Positions 23,409-37,400 of a DNA stretch of 64,000 nt are shown in pieces. Under the pieces are notes generated by a model that saw nothing but the letters and a program-made list of their open reading frames with translations, made no database searches and had not been told where the DNA came from. The stretch spans positions 8,887,072-8,951,071 of the forward strand of contig OW285189.1 in the NCBI GenBank assembly GCA_935421135.1. The letters are read 5' to 3'. Each line of letters begins with the position of its first letter. Position 1 is the stretch's first letter. Made by a program: the position numbers and the translations under genes. The stretch is from Bugulina stolonifera (taxonomy: Eukaryota > Bryozoa > Gymnolaemata > Cheilostomatida > Bugulidae).

Positions 23409-26400
23409 ATGGGTTGTTCACCCTCTGCACATGAAGGCTACCATGAAGCTAACACCCTGTATCGGCCAATTGCACCAAGTGCTGGTAATGGTGACTACTA
23501 TGTGCAGGTGCGCAGAGAGCAGCCTGAAGATGCTGCAGCTGCCCAAAGGCGCAAGTCCAGCCAACAAAAGCAGAGGAAAATGAGCGAAGCTACAGGTACA
23601 GATGATAAAATACTGGTGCTGTCAGTTTTAGGACAAGGAATTATTGTAACAGTTCAGAATCAAGTGTAATGGTTGGTCTAAAGGGCTCCATGACCTACAT
23701 GCACAAAATTGATGAAGTTACATGGTGTAATAGTTGAGAACTTGGGAGTAACTTTGATGGCCCTTGAAACTTGATTTAATGATTGGGTTAATTATGTAGA
23801 GGCTGCTTAAAATAGATGGTAGAAGCAACATCTGATTAGGAAGGGGGATGAGTCGTGTAGTATCATGAGTCAGTACATATTCTCGCAATGCCATGAACAG
23901 CTACGATATTCCGGCACTCAATAATCTAATAAACTATCTCTAATATAATAATATTTCTTATAGATTTTTTGAAGATGCAAAACACCTTATATCGAGCACA
24001 GCTGTATGTTCCACCACTAAAAGCACCGCCATCTCCGATCATACCGGATATGTCAAGTTGGCCCATAGAACCAGAGCCGATTAACAAAGTGATGATTGGT
24101 CGTCACAATTCAGACATCCAGCATGTTGGGAGGAATATCTTAGCAAATAAAGGTGAGAGTCCAGAAATTGCACAGCAAGTATCAGCACGGATGGGTGCCG
24201 GCAATAAATCAGGAAGAACATCTGCCCAACCTAGCATTAAACAGATGCCATTGAGACAATCCATCCCTGGAGGACGAACGTCTGCCCATCGAGCCAGTTA
24301 TCAACCAGCTGAGCCAAGAACTCCACGTGGTTCATTGCAAGTTGGCTATGCCTCACAGCAACCCATATCCCTCAAACTCAATTCTGATCCCACTGGGTCC
24401 CGAAAATCTGTCCAGAAGTCCAACCTACTAAGTGCTAGTTATGCAAAGTACTCCACACCGAGAAATTCTGTGCAATTAGAAAACTATCTTCCCAATGTTC
24501 CTATGACACCAAGGACATCAATTAAAACTTCAACTCAAGACGTCCAATCTGCAGCGACAGGTCTCCCAGTGGTTGAACCACAACGACAAGTAAGCATATT
24601 GGAGCGACCAGCATCTCCGTTTAAATCTGCACCCACTAGCTCTGTTCAACCCCTACCAAAACTAGCTAGTGCATATCAGACCTCAGATTATTCAGATGCT
24701 GAGCCAACCTTATCTATACAGACAATGGAGAGTGCATCCCAACTCTCGATACATACAATGAAGAGCAAGTCAAAGCAGTCAGTAAAGTCAGAAAATGAAA
24801 AACCAGAAATCAAGATGGAAAACAATCCTTCTCTAGGGCTCAGTGCAAGTGAAGATGCAAACGGGCTTCACTTCAGTGTAAGTACAATTAAAAACATAAA
24901 ATAGAAATTGTTATTTCCAAATGTTTGGCAATCTGTATAAATACATTGTACTTCATAGTAAACTCACAGAAAATTTTTAATATTGGAAATTAAAAAAATG
25001 GTAGTATAGACTTATAGCAATGCCTTTGAAGACTTAAATATTTTTTTACCACAGATAATGGCGGCTTTGGCCCCTCAAGGTGACGCTAGTCATTGGTCAG
25101 AAGAATTCCAGTTTGCCAATGCAAATTCGCAACTAGAAGGTAAAATCTCAAATACAATATCCTGAGTTTCACACCAAACATAGTTGCCAATCCTCAGTGT
25201 ACACTGGGCTATCAAGGCCACTGATGAATTGACTGTTTTACTATCATGGAACTGATGCTTTGCATGTTGCTATGATAGAATGCAATCTCATAATGTTCAG
25301 GTAAAATCTAGAAAGTGGAAAAGTCTTCAACAGAATGCCTGGGTATCAGTTATTTGTTTGATACAAATCCTCTAATAAACGGCAGATATATCAAATCAGT
25401 TAGGTCTGCTAAGCTCTACTTTGAAATAGGGAATTAAGGTATGGGACCAGGTTACTCAGCATAGTTTAGCTGTCCATGCCATCAGTATGTCCAATAGAAC
25501 TGTGTCAACAAAATTAAGTCTTATGGTCCGTTTTCTATTTGAAGAATTGGCTAATCCTAAATCACTAGATGCTAATGTTCCATCAGTGACAGTACAGACA
25601 CCCTCTAGAGACAACACACCATCTCCTTGGCAAAGATCACCAATGGCCACTACTCCCTTACCCAGTGACGTGGCACCATCGCCATGGGCACAATCTCGCT
25701 CAGACGGGGCGACCCCATCACTAAGAAACACATCACCTTCGCCATGGGGATATGGTTCATCAGGTGGAAACACGCCTTTCCCAGCAGAGTATCCGATGTC
25801 CCCACGAGACATTACCCCATCTCCATGGGGATATGGTTCATCAGGTAGAAACACACCCTTCCCAGCAGAGTATCAGATGTCCCCACGAGACATAACTCCA
25901 TCACCATGGGGCCAGCACTCGGGTGTGAACACACCATCACTGAGAGAATGCACGCCATCTCCATGGGCAAAGGAGATACCACGGGGCAGTACGCCAGCAA
26001 TTCGGGTAAATAAAAGTTAATTCATCTCCGTGTTGATATTTTGAAAAACTTGTGGCTCATGACAACCTCTATGGTAAGTAAACATGGGAGATTAAATAAT
26101 GATTCCATCTAGTACAAAGCTTACTTATTCCAATACATAAATATAACAGTCAATAGATTATGTTGTGAAAACTACAGTGTATAACTACATCAACTGCCGG
26201 GCCTAAACTTGCATGTTGAGCCAAGAATAAAGACCTGCAGTCCGGCAGTAACAGAAACAGTTGTGCTGAGACTACATCCAGGTATGACTACACCATTGCA
26301 GACAAGTAGTATAATCTATAGTATATAATGGTGTGCATGTCTTTTATAGGAGATGGAGCGTCAAGAGGAGTATGATCATTCTAAGCAACTTGAGAATGGT

Positions 26401-28178
26401 GAGCTGACTCAATATATCTATGATGTTATTGAAACAAAACTGCGTATTGTATATAGCTGTTTATTTCAGGCACACTGTATAGCCAACCCAGAGTCCATGT
26501 AACACAAGCTGTTTGAACCAGAAAGCTAACATTAATTGAACTCCAGCGTTATGATTATTGTAGGTGTATCACTGTGTATGAACACCATACCAGTCCATAC
26601 AGCGCAGGATATACTGCTTGGTACAAGTAATTTCCCATGGGAGGCATCGGCAGTAGTCTCCACTAATGTCAACAAGCAGGAAGCAATCGCTACCACAGAC
26701 TGCGTGTTACTCGATAGACAAGATTTCAATTGCAACAGGCGTATTGAGGTAGTTAGATAACTGTATTCTTTAGCTTATAAGGAAGAGTTGTCGATTAAAA
26801 CTCGCATGTAACTGTCATGTAAATCTACAATATTAAAGTTGTTTATTAGACATCCTAGTGAGTTAGTAAGTTAATTCAAGTATAATGGATGCAAAGAGGG
26901 ACTTGAAATAACAATCATGTTATTACAGGATGATATGGAATGTGGCCATATGTTTTATACATCATTTGGAACGTGTATGATGTCGCTGGTGTAGTGTGTA
27001 CAGCAACACTGGGTTCAACCAGTAGAGATGGGTTACTTTCACATCTGTGGAACCAAATCCTTGGTTGCTTACAAATAAATTCCTTGCAATAGAAAGACAA
27101 AATATTATCAAATGTGTTGATCAAATACTCACTTTGCTTGGAGAGATTCCCTTTCATATAACTTGAGGAGTTATCTATCTCCATATTACGAGCAGCCAAT
27201 AACCTGAAATAGTATGATAATATTATAATAATATAATATCACGATAATATGATATACAGTTGCAGCAGCAGATTCAGAAATGTACGCGAAGTGTAGTAAA
27301 GTCAGCATCAATGAAATGCGTTCACACCTTGTGTCAATCCGAGATAGATCCTTGCATTACACATGGTATGATAGAATGTACACCGCAGACTGTGGAGCCA
27401 GAAGTGGAAGCTGTCACACCTGCCTATGCACTCAGCACTTATCATGATTCCTACGCCAATGCAGAAACAGTGAGTTGTAACAGCATACATATTTTCAATG
27501 CTTTAGCAAAACCACATGTGCCGAGGTACAAAAAGGTTAACAAAAATGCACCATAGTTTTTCCTAGTGAAAATTTATTATAATATATAAACATGGCGAAA
27601 ACTCTAAAGACATCCTTACATTGAACAGGAATGGAATAATAATGTTTTACATATTATTATATAAGACTGATCCGCAGTTCACCATAATAGGTAGTTTAAT
27701 AAGGGCACTCATCTCCTAACGGTACCTAATCAGTGTCTGCTTATATTTGTGTCAGGCAGAGGAGTGGAGGAGGACAGTGAGGGTATGCATGGACTATGTG
27801 AGTAATTTCTACGAGTCTGCGCAGTATGTTAACAGCTATGAGAATGAGGCAGCCATCGTACAGCCAGCTTGTTCAGCCCGCCCACTACTTACCAAGAATA
27901 GACTCCTGCACCAGGTGTATGACATCAGTCCAACGGTAAGGGAGATAATCACCAATTCATCTCCTCTTGTCCAGGCTAAATTATTGTATTATGGGTAATA
28001 CTGTATTGTGAGCATTATATAAATTTCCTAAAAAGAAGTACATCTTGGACCAAGTGCTAAAGTTATACCATTTACGAAACTAGTTTGTTTTTTCACTATG
28101 ATGAAAAATAATGCCCTTTCTTTGTGTATTTAGGTGTACCACATACGAGGGAAGAACGACCCACTCGAGTGTTCATAG
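23409..28178 (+). CDS. Unrecognised Ser/Pro-rich protein with MGC myristoylation start, 9 exons, about 771 residues
   Basis: Exons: 23409-23595, 23964-24877, 25055-25139, 25545-26005, 26350-26398, 26564-26748, 27260-27469, 27756-27935, 28134-28178 (TAG). Phases agree throughout. It opens MGCSPSA, a classic Gly2 myristoylation/Cys3 palmitoylation start, so membrane anchoring is likely. Residues about 60-370 are low-complexity with repeated basic-Ser/Thr sites (GRTSAQ, GRTSAH, TPRGSL, SRKSVQ, TPRNSV, TPRTSI) that look like kinase targets. Residues about 395-549 carry six xPSPW motifs (TPSPWQ, APSPWA, SPSPWG, TPSPWG twice, TPSPWA), two of them in a duplicated block with YGSSG and NTPFPAEY. The C-terminal 200 residues are more ordered and cysteine-containing. 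I recognise no family. The last exon is short; another frame through it also looks protein-like but does not fit the splice phase. Confidence 0.72.
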
Positions 28179-28373
28179 TGGACCAGAGCAGGGCACCGCA
28201 ACGTCAGTAATGTCCACAACTAGTCCATCTCAAAAAGTTTTGTTAGTAAACCCGTGGCTTATAACATGTCAAGTTTATAATCTTAAGAAGTTGAGTTTTG
28301 TTTCTACATTTTCGTTTTTGTTTAGATGATAATGTCAAGTGTACTCGGTACTCGTAGTGCTTGTGGTGTTGCT

Positions 28374-28379
28374 AATAAA
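28374..28379 (+). terminator. Polyadenylation signal of the MGC Ser/Pro-rich gene
   Basis: AATAAA about 200 bases after the TAG at 28178. Confidence 0.5.
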
Positions 28380-30883
28380 GAGAACATTGAAGAGGACAAA
28401 TTAAAATCTTATAAAACTCTCAATCATCATATAACTTTACATTCCAGTTAATCTTACAAGTATATTATCCCCATAATGGTCGAGCAAGGAAAGTAGAATA
28501 ATATACTATTGGAATTAAAGGAACATCATGTATCCACTTGAAAATAATATGGTTTAACGGCTCATACAAACTTGATTTAAAAACAAGTCGAGTGAGATAA
28601 AACATACAATACAAATTCAACAAAAGCTATAGGAGAGTCATTGCAGATGAAAAGCATTTTTTAAGTGAAGTGCCAGTAGTAGGTTAACAGATTTTAACAA
28701 AGACGATTGTATTTACGGATGGAACCAATGAGTGCGAGCGACGAGCTACTAGTCATAGCATATCAACAGCCTGCCAGGTGCGCTCACTATGCAAGCTACA
28801 CAGTAATAAAGTAACAAAACACGGGAGTAAATAGCAAGGTCCCAACTAGTAGTTAGTTGTTGAAAGTTACACACACAACTGGATCATGTTCCAGACAGCA
28901 TACAGTCACACGGTGAATCCATAGAAATAGTTATGGATATGCATGTGACTTATCTTATCAAAATAGTCTGAGGCAGCTGGTATAACCAGTATGGCGGCCA
29001 ACTTGTCTAAAACAATATTTTCAACATGGCGCTTGGCAAATACAGGGAAAAGGAGAACCAACAACCCACCTGTTTGGTAAAGACACTTCCCCCCATCTTG
29101 AACATACATGCGGCAGATTATATTTTACATTCTATCAGCTACGAGTACAGAGAGTGCTGTATTGAGATTCCATAAACCATGACATATGCCAACCATGAAA
29201 GGTAACAACTCAGAAATTGCAACACACTGTTGTGAGATGGGACCATTTCGGAGGAAAATCATTGGATGTTAAAACTGTAGAATTGAGATTGGAGATGCCC
29301 TTACTTTTATATCACGTGTTAGGAGGGTAGATTGTATAACACTCGACATGGCTCACCATTACCTAGCAGGTTAGCAGAGCATAACGATACAGTACATAAT
29401 GTGGTAGTCTACATACCTGCCTCCAACCAGCTCAGTCTACAAAGTAAATATTACAGGTGATCAGTTGAATTTATAATGGCAATTTGGTTAATAGAAAATT
29501 ATTGCATCATCGATATAAGCTATAGAGCATTGCAATATGAAACAGGTGTTTCAATTAAAATTGCCAAAGTACATGTAGACATATAACAGATACGAGAGAT
29601 ATGTACCGCATAGTGACCGTGTAGGAACATACCGGTAGTTATGTAGTTAGTTATACTATGGTATACTTGATGGTTCATATCCACATACCCTGACCTCTAA
29701 TGTTGCTCTTCTCTATCGTTAACAGGATTAGCCCATAACGTAGAGTAGAGATCCGAGTGAGATGTACAAGTATTCCATATTATGTTGGCATGCCATTGGG
29801 TAATGGCATAACGAAATCTCGGTACATTGGTACATATGTACTCATTATTACATTAGTCTGAGTAGGACCTGGTTGCTATAGCAATAGCTTGGTGTGATGT
29901 CAGCTGTACATCTCTCTGTTGTGGTAAACACTAGGCGTACAGTTCATACTGTAGCCGCGAAGCAGGTGGTGCTCAACACACTGGGTATTGTTATAGCTCT
30001 GTGTCAGTATAGCTGTATATACAGCAGTTAGGGTTCCATATAGCTGGTAGGACAAGGACAAATATTTATACAGCTAAGGCGTCTTATATACTAAGCAGAA
30101 GCCAGGCTTGTCCTGTTATTAAACTGGTGTGGATAGCACCATTTGTCGGCCATAATGTGACTTGTAAAGTGAATCATAATTATGATGTCATTAAAATTGA
30201 ATCGTATAATTTATTGACAGTAAGTATTAGGAGAAAACGATCAATTCACACGAGTGGGATAACAAAACTTTTACAATAATACAGTTATATATATATACAT
30301 GTATATACATGTAGAATTAACGGCTAAACATGTACATGCATCAGCAAGCTTGAAAGGCAAATACTGTTATACTAATATCTGTGGATTCTTGTTCCACTCG
30401 GTAATGTACAGAAAATGTTAGTTGGTAGACAACCATGAATGTTTATACACAGTCCAATGAGAATTATACCTGATAGTTGCTGCTGGTCGGTAATTCATCC
30501 CTTTACTCTCACAAGGATTACCTGTAACAGAAAACCCTCAGTCAATCAGAGAACCAGAGCCGAAAGAAACTAATTCATTGATTGAACCAAGTTCTGACTA
30601 AATATGAGACGAGAATAAGTAGTAGATAGAAAGTTAGAAGTGAGTTTCCGTTATTGCTTTTATTCATTTCTGTCACAAATGCTGATTCTACAGCTCATAT
30701 TAGCCTGTACATTAGGCCAACTAGTCTATACCAATCAGCAAGTATAGTTTAGTTTACTGTACTAGTGGTGAGGAGGGGGATGCTTGGGAAACAGCAATAA
30801 CTCGCCACATGAGAAACCGTTCAGTGGCAGACTAGAATCGGTCGTGGTAAAAGATGCGGTCGCAACATGAGAGCGTGAAGACA

Positions 30884-31007
30884 ACTCCAACTAACGCTAG
30901 AATACCTACACTAGGAGGAGCTAAAGACGGAAATAAAGCTTTTGATTACGGGGTGTATAGTTCCGCCCTAGTGTAAGTATTCTAACATTAGTCACTTTAG
31001 TTGGAGT
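30884..31007. repeat. Short palindromic element, MITE-like hairpin
   Basis: Two inverted arms of about 40 bases flank a loop of roughly 45. The left arm begins ACTCCAACTAA and includes TAGAATAC and TACACTAGG. The right arm ends TTAGTTGGAGT and includes CCTAGTGTA and GTATTCTA. No target duplication was established. Confidence 0.65.
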
Positions 31008-31434
31008 CATATTCATTTACTCTCAAGCTATTTCATTCTCACGTCACGCTCACTACCGGACTAGAATACCACGTGTATTAGTAAAGTGATGGACAATACA
31101 GTTAAGCATCAAACAGCAGCCAATGAATGATAGTTATGCACTTGGCTTTTGTATCAGAGGTACTACTGTGCTAAACAATTCAAAATACTCTATTGCTGTA
31201 TCCACTGGAGAGCTTCACATATATGACAAGTGATTTGAATAGCTTGTACAGTATTCCCAGTCCTATTCGACACCACTACACTAAACTAGACTGTACTTAC
31301 CGATTGGTATAGACTAGTAGGCCTGATGTCCAGGCTAACTATGCATATGTGTTGCGAATGCAATTAGAAAATTCTGTAGAATAAATAAATTACTCACATT
31401 TCTCATTTGAATCCATTACCAGTTGTAAGGTAAA

Positions 31435-34400
31435 CTATTCCATGTCTTGTGCAGCAGCAGCAGGGCCATCAGCTACATAACACAGTATGTAACCAGTTAA
31501 CAGTTTGTCCAATAAGCTACTGAATGAAGAGTGAGAATATTTTGTTGGTTCTGTCAAGTTGTTATTCTCCTTTACAAGCACCCCGAATACTCCATGATTA
31601 GCCTGAATATATTTTAGCACAGTTAGGAATTGATACTACCTCACATAGTGACAAGGGACAGCACACATACCTGCTGTGACATCACTTGTATCAGCTGCAG
31701 GGGACTCCTTCATTTCACTAGATGGATCATTTGTGGCAGCCCCTTCAGTGTCTTCTACTACAGAAGTTTCATTCACAACAGCTTCTTCAGTCTCACCAAC
31801 AGCTTCTTCAGTCTTACCATCATCATTTGCAGTAAATGATGATGTACTGATCTCTAATGCATCTACAGCAGTATCATTTGCAGCAGTATCATCTACAGCA
31901 GTATCTACAGCATCTGCAGCAGTATCATCTGCAGCGGTATCATCTACAGCAGTATCTACAGCGACCTCCACACTGTCTCCAGCGCCCTCTACACAGTCTC
32001 CAGCTCCCTTTACACTGTCTTCAGCCTCCTCTACAGTATCTGCAGTGCCCTCTACACTGTCCACACCATCTTCAGTATTCGGCGCCTCATCTACTACGGC
32101 AAACTCATCGTTCTGTAACCAGTTCCACTAGTTATACATGTGCATACAGATTACCAATTAAGCTATACCAGTTCGTCTACTGCCAACGCACATTGTATAT
32201 GATAAAATTTCACACAAATTGATTATACATGCATATCTGACTAAACTTACAAGAGTTGTCCCCCCTGTATCAGCTAAATCATTATCCTTTGATTCTTTAG
32301 GAGCTGCCACCTCATGGATACCCTATAATAATGATACAATGAATATAGCGATTATATACATCGTAGAAGCCCCCCCCCTGTCACATTCATATTAACACAT
32401 GTTAGCAGACAGTCAGACTGACCTTTGACTTCTGCACATGATGACATAGTTCGGCATCAGGAGTATCAAACTGGAAGAACTGACTGCAGATGGTACAGAA
32501 GTCTCCAGCTATAGGTATGACATCCGTGTCTGTGTAAACAGAATAGTTAATGCATAATTACTATGGGCTACACAAGTACTATGACATGTCTATATACTAT
32601 GATGACAACAGAAAGGAATTCCTAATTCAGATGACAGTTCACATTGCAACCTGTATTGACAGGAACCCTGAATCAGTAACAATACATTTTGTCATAACAC
32701 AAATAACTGGACGATGACCCTCTTTTTGTATTCATTAAGATCTATAAACAAATAAATAAATCAATATTGCATCAATATTATATAATGTAGTTAGTTAGTC
32801 ACTTACTGGTATTTGGCTTTACAAGTTTACTCTCAGTACCTGTGGTGTTAGATTCACTGCCTTCTGCAGTTGTCTCCTCTTTGTTGTTCTCCTTATCCTT
32901 GTAATGATCTGTATATAGAATAAAATAAGTACAGTAACAGCACTGTATAGTAATAATTCCACAAGGAACAGACACATCATTTTATATTATAATAGTACAG
33001 GTGAGTGGGGGCGGGGGAGTGGGGAGGGGACACAACATACCTGCCACAAACTGAGCTGCCTTGCTTTGTTCCTCCTTCCATTCCACAATGAACTTATTCT
33101 TTGCATAATCCTGTAGAGCCTTCCTCCGGTCAACCTACGTGTACAAAATTAAGCATAAATAATAATATGGGTCAGGTGGAAACAACCTACGTAATTATTT
33201 ATAGATTGTAATGTCGGTCAGGTGGAGATGGACTATCCTATCTTAGTAAAATTTGTCACTATTATGTCATCAAGACAGAGGGAAAAGTTTTTTCTAGACT
33301 ATATTCAGGGTTATACCTCACTCACTACTTTCTGATTGTAGTCAAGGCAACCAATGAGAAGGTAATTCCAAACGACTAAAAACCGATGACACACCCTCGA
33401 CTCGTCAGTTTGTATATATACAGTTTGTTTTCATTGTGAACACGACATGCTGTTTGCGTGGAGGATAATTGATGGCAGACAGAACTGTTCAATATACGGC
33501 AATATCTTTATTTACTTATTTGAACTCTGTTGCCCATGCAGTTCAATAGAGCAGTTGTCCATCTATGGGGAGCATTTCAATTAATATTAAGGTGTATGTT
33601 ATGTTTTCTAGTGCACCTTGATGAAATAAACAAACAGATATACTTGTACACATTTGACAAATGTATTGTGGGTAAGACACATATACACATTTATACATAC
33701 GGTTCTAAAGTGTGATTTGCTCTTCAGGTGTGCAGAAAGCTTGTGTTCCTCGTCTAGTCTAACATCACAGTCCTCACATTTAAAGTTACGGCCAGTTCCC
33801 TTCATAGTCCTGTGCTTAACACTCTTACCATGGAACCTTCTATCTGACTCATTGAGTATGATCTACCAGTGTGATATGGAAAAAATAAAAAAATGAAATA
33901 AGAGAGGACAACTTCACATCATAATCACTAGCCTATAAGTGCTCATGTAAGGGTAGTAGTAATACAAGTAAAAGCTTGGTGTGAAGCTCTAGTATACATG
34001 TAAATGTGACACACACTGTACACTTACATCACAGCAGTAGCAGTAGAACTGGTCCTCTCTTGCTTTAGCTGCCTTTGCCGCCATCTTCTTGTGATATGAA
34101 TCAGTTACTATGTTGTGAATCTCCAAGTTCTGTAGAGACAGGGAGGAAAGAGAGAGAGATTAGGTACTTGGAGAACAGAAATAAACTCTCATGTGTCACC
34201 ACTGTACATGTAGACACCAATACTAATCTGCTGGAATAGTCAACTAGTCCACACCAGCAGTAAATATTTGCTACTAATGAGGTAACTTGTGCCAAGATGC
34301 ACTGATTCATATACAGGGTTGAATAGGATTGAATATAGACCTCAGAGAGGTTGTATGCATACTAACCTCCTCAGTGCCGCAGGAAGTTGTACAAATGAGG

Positions 34401-37400
34401 CAGAAAGAGGCTCGTTTTACTGCCAGCTGAGAGTTCACATTGGCAAAGAAATTTTTCTACAATACACAATAAATAGCCAATTAGAATATGACAATAGCTA
34501 CACTAGGTCAAAATAAACAACTTCACCCGAATTATACCAAATTATTACCCCAAATTGAGGACTTTGGCCTAGTGTAGCCAAAACAAGTTCAAATGTAGGT
34601 CACAGAAGATCATGTAAATTACATGTAGCTTAGAAAGCAGTTTCAACGTCAGTACATTTTAAAATTTTACTAATGAATGACCCAGTAACATTGCTAAGCC
34701 TGTCATAAGGCAAGAATTAAGTGGACTGACTCACCAAGGCTTCAGGTTCCATCCCAGTTCTCCTAACCTTCTCCAGCTGTCTAATATGTCTGCTGGTGAG
34801 GAAGTGTTTCTCCAGACTGGAGATGTCATTGTACTTGCAGACGCAGATGTCACAGACGGCTAGACGCCAGTGCATGTTCTCCTCGTGTCTCTCTGTGACC
34901 TTGTGCTCCGCCTCCTCACTTGTCGTATAAAGCTCCTAATAGATGACAATATACCACAATAAATAAACACAAGTACATCGCCAGATGAATCGACCATTAG
35001 AATGTATACCAAAGTGACAGGGGTAGACAACTCTTCCCTGTAACCCATTACTCTTGTACAGCGTAGCAAACAGTACTATAACATTAACCAATCGTACACC
35101 ATTCAAGTAACAAGTAGAGCAGGATAAAAATGAAAGGTGTACTTTTGCTTGAGAACATAGGATAGGGTGTCACCAGGCCGATCTCTGCTCCTATTGAAAT
35201 ATGTCATCAAGTTGGCCCATAGTGGTAAATAGTTCACCGAAATGAACAGTGTTAAATAGCTCAGGTAATCGATAACTGTTCATCAGTCATACAATATACA
35301 AGTGTAGATGACGTTGGCTCTACCAAATGCATGTCTACTGCACCATGAGCTGCGTTAAGTATGCAATGTGCTTCTAGGACTCACCGCACACACTTCACAC
35401 AGGGATTGGTCCTCTGATTTGCCATCGCCTATTGCATCCACTTCCTGTACTCTCTTCAGGTGCGTAGGTGACCAATCATGACAGAGTTTGTTCTGCAAGT
35501 TACAGATAACAATTTGTACATGTATATGTATATACGAGTGTATATACAGTACATAATTATATCAGTAAATTATTGGCCATTTTACTACAACAGGTTACAA
35601 TCAATTTACCCAGAGGGGAGGGGAAGAACAAGTTCACTGCATATTGTCACCTTCATCGACTCCAAGTCAACACTGTACCGCTTGTTGTTCAAACACATTC
35701 AACAACACGGATATCCCCACTCACAAAATATGTGTGTGAAAAGCAATGATAAAGCATAATATAAAATTTTGATTTGCTGAATGAAAGCCAACACGACTTG
35801 TAAGATCAGTCCAATGTATTACTTTCAGGTGTTTCCAGTATGTGTACCAATATAATAACACATCTATGACACACCTCTTCAGTTAGTAAAGCTACTCTAC
35901 ACTTGACACAGAATAACTTGAGTTGAATATGATCATCCAGAGGCATGAGAGTCAGTGTAGCGTCGAGTGGAATATCTTTATCTGTGATTAGCTTTACACC
36001 TTGTCTAAGACCTGCCCAGTAAACATAAATAGATCACAATGAGCATGTATTTTATTCCCCCAAATACACCCATTCAACTGCAAATGAATAACATAATATA
36101 GTGTCAACACAGCAACCATAGACATGCGATAGTTGTGAAAAGTGGTGGACTGTCGTAGATGACTGTCTAAGAGAATAGCAGCAAATAGTAAATGTTGCAA
36201 ACAGGAAAACATATCAAGTGACTCACCTCTAGGCAGATCTTCTCCCTCCTCGTTATTACCGGCCCCTTCCTACAGATATGCGTACAATGTAAGTAGACAA
36301 TAGATAGAGTTAGATACACAGAGAACAGGCCAATATAACTACATATAAAACACTTGTACAGGATGGAGGAGAGTGAATGACAATAACTCATCTAGGCTAT
36401 TTACCCTCAGAGAGAAGTGATTTTGTTGTCAATGATTATCACCTCGTAGTTTTGTGTAAGCTGCAGATATTCTCAACGTTTTTAGTGACATGAGTACATA
36501 GTGGCTGATCTAAAGTCAAATGTCCTTCGCCTCATCACTCACCATTCACTCAATTTGATGTTTATATCTAGTTGAAGGCAACACAACTCCAACTATGCCA
36601 TGCTAAGGACATTAACCCTCCCCTTAGTTATAACAATATATCAATAACAAGATTGGTATCATAAACTTACAGCTGACTGCTTCGCAAGCTTTTCCTTGTG
36701 TCTTCTGCCTCTCAGATGCTGCTGGAATTCCTACGAATAGATGCGGAGTATAAAGTCGGGGAGAGACTGTGCGGCCCGCACTACTCAAGTAGCACTCGGC
36801 TACTAATTCACATGCATTATCAAAATACAGCATTACAAGAAGTTATTTTCATGTCATATATATTGTACATGTACATAATAAGCGGTCAAAGCAATACAAT
36901 GTAATCAGTGCTGTTTGACATCACATTTGGAACCGAGTCTATTGGGTTGGAGACCCTAAAGCTAGGACTACATTTTATCACTATGTGAGATGACTTACTG
37001 ATTGAAATCAACAAATTTTATAGTATGTAGTCTCATTCTACATACCCTCCAATAATATGGTAGATAACAAGCCTCTATAACGTATACATTAGCAGCTGTT
37101 ACAAAGTGTAACATGACATAAACTTACATAGCCTTTCTTGATGTTCTTTCTGCATACGGTACAGTAGTACTTGACTATGCCATTCTCTTCATCCCTATCG
37201 TTACTAGAGATTGTGACATTGAGGTCTTCATCTACGTGCCTCTGAAAACAACATAGTTGAATGATAAAAGATTAGATATCGCTGTGACATGTTGGTACAG
37301 GCCCAATATGGCACTCACCTACTTTCAGTAGCACTTCTATCTTACTCATAGCTTTGAATGAATGGACATACGCCAATACAATAACCAATAGAGCTTGAGG

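Larger units (their letters stand above)
28179..31434. other. Intergenic region between convergent genes
   Basis: AATAAA at 28374-28379 is the probable polyadenylation signal of the gene to the left. No exon with supporting splice sites was found on either strand. A palindromic MITE-like sequence lies at 30884-31007. A TTTATT near 30659 could be the minus-strand polyadenylation signal of the zinc-finger gene, though it is about 770 bases beyond that stop. Confidence 0.55.

Noticed and set aside
31857..32222. HLQQYHLQQY repeat frame on the + strand
   Set aside because: Antisense shadow of the acidic coding exon of the zinc-finger protein, whose splice sites and phase fit.
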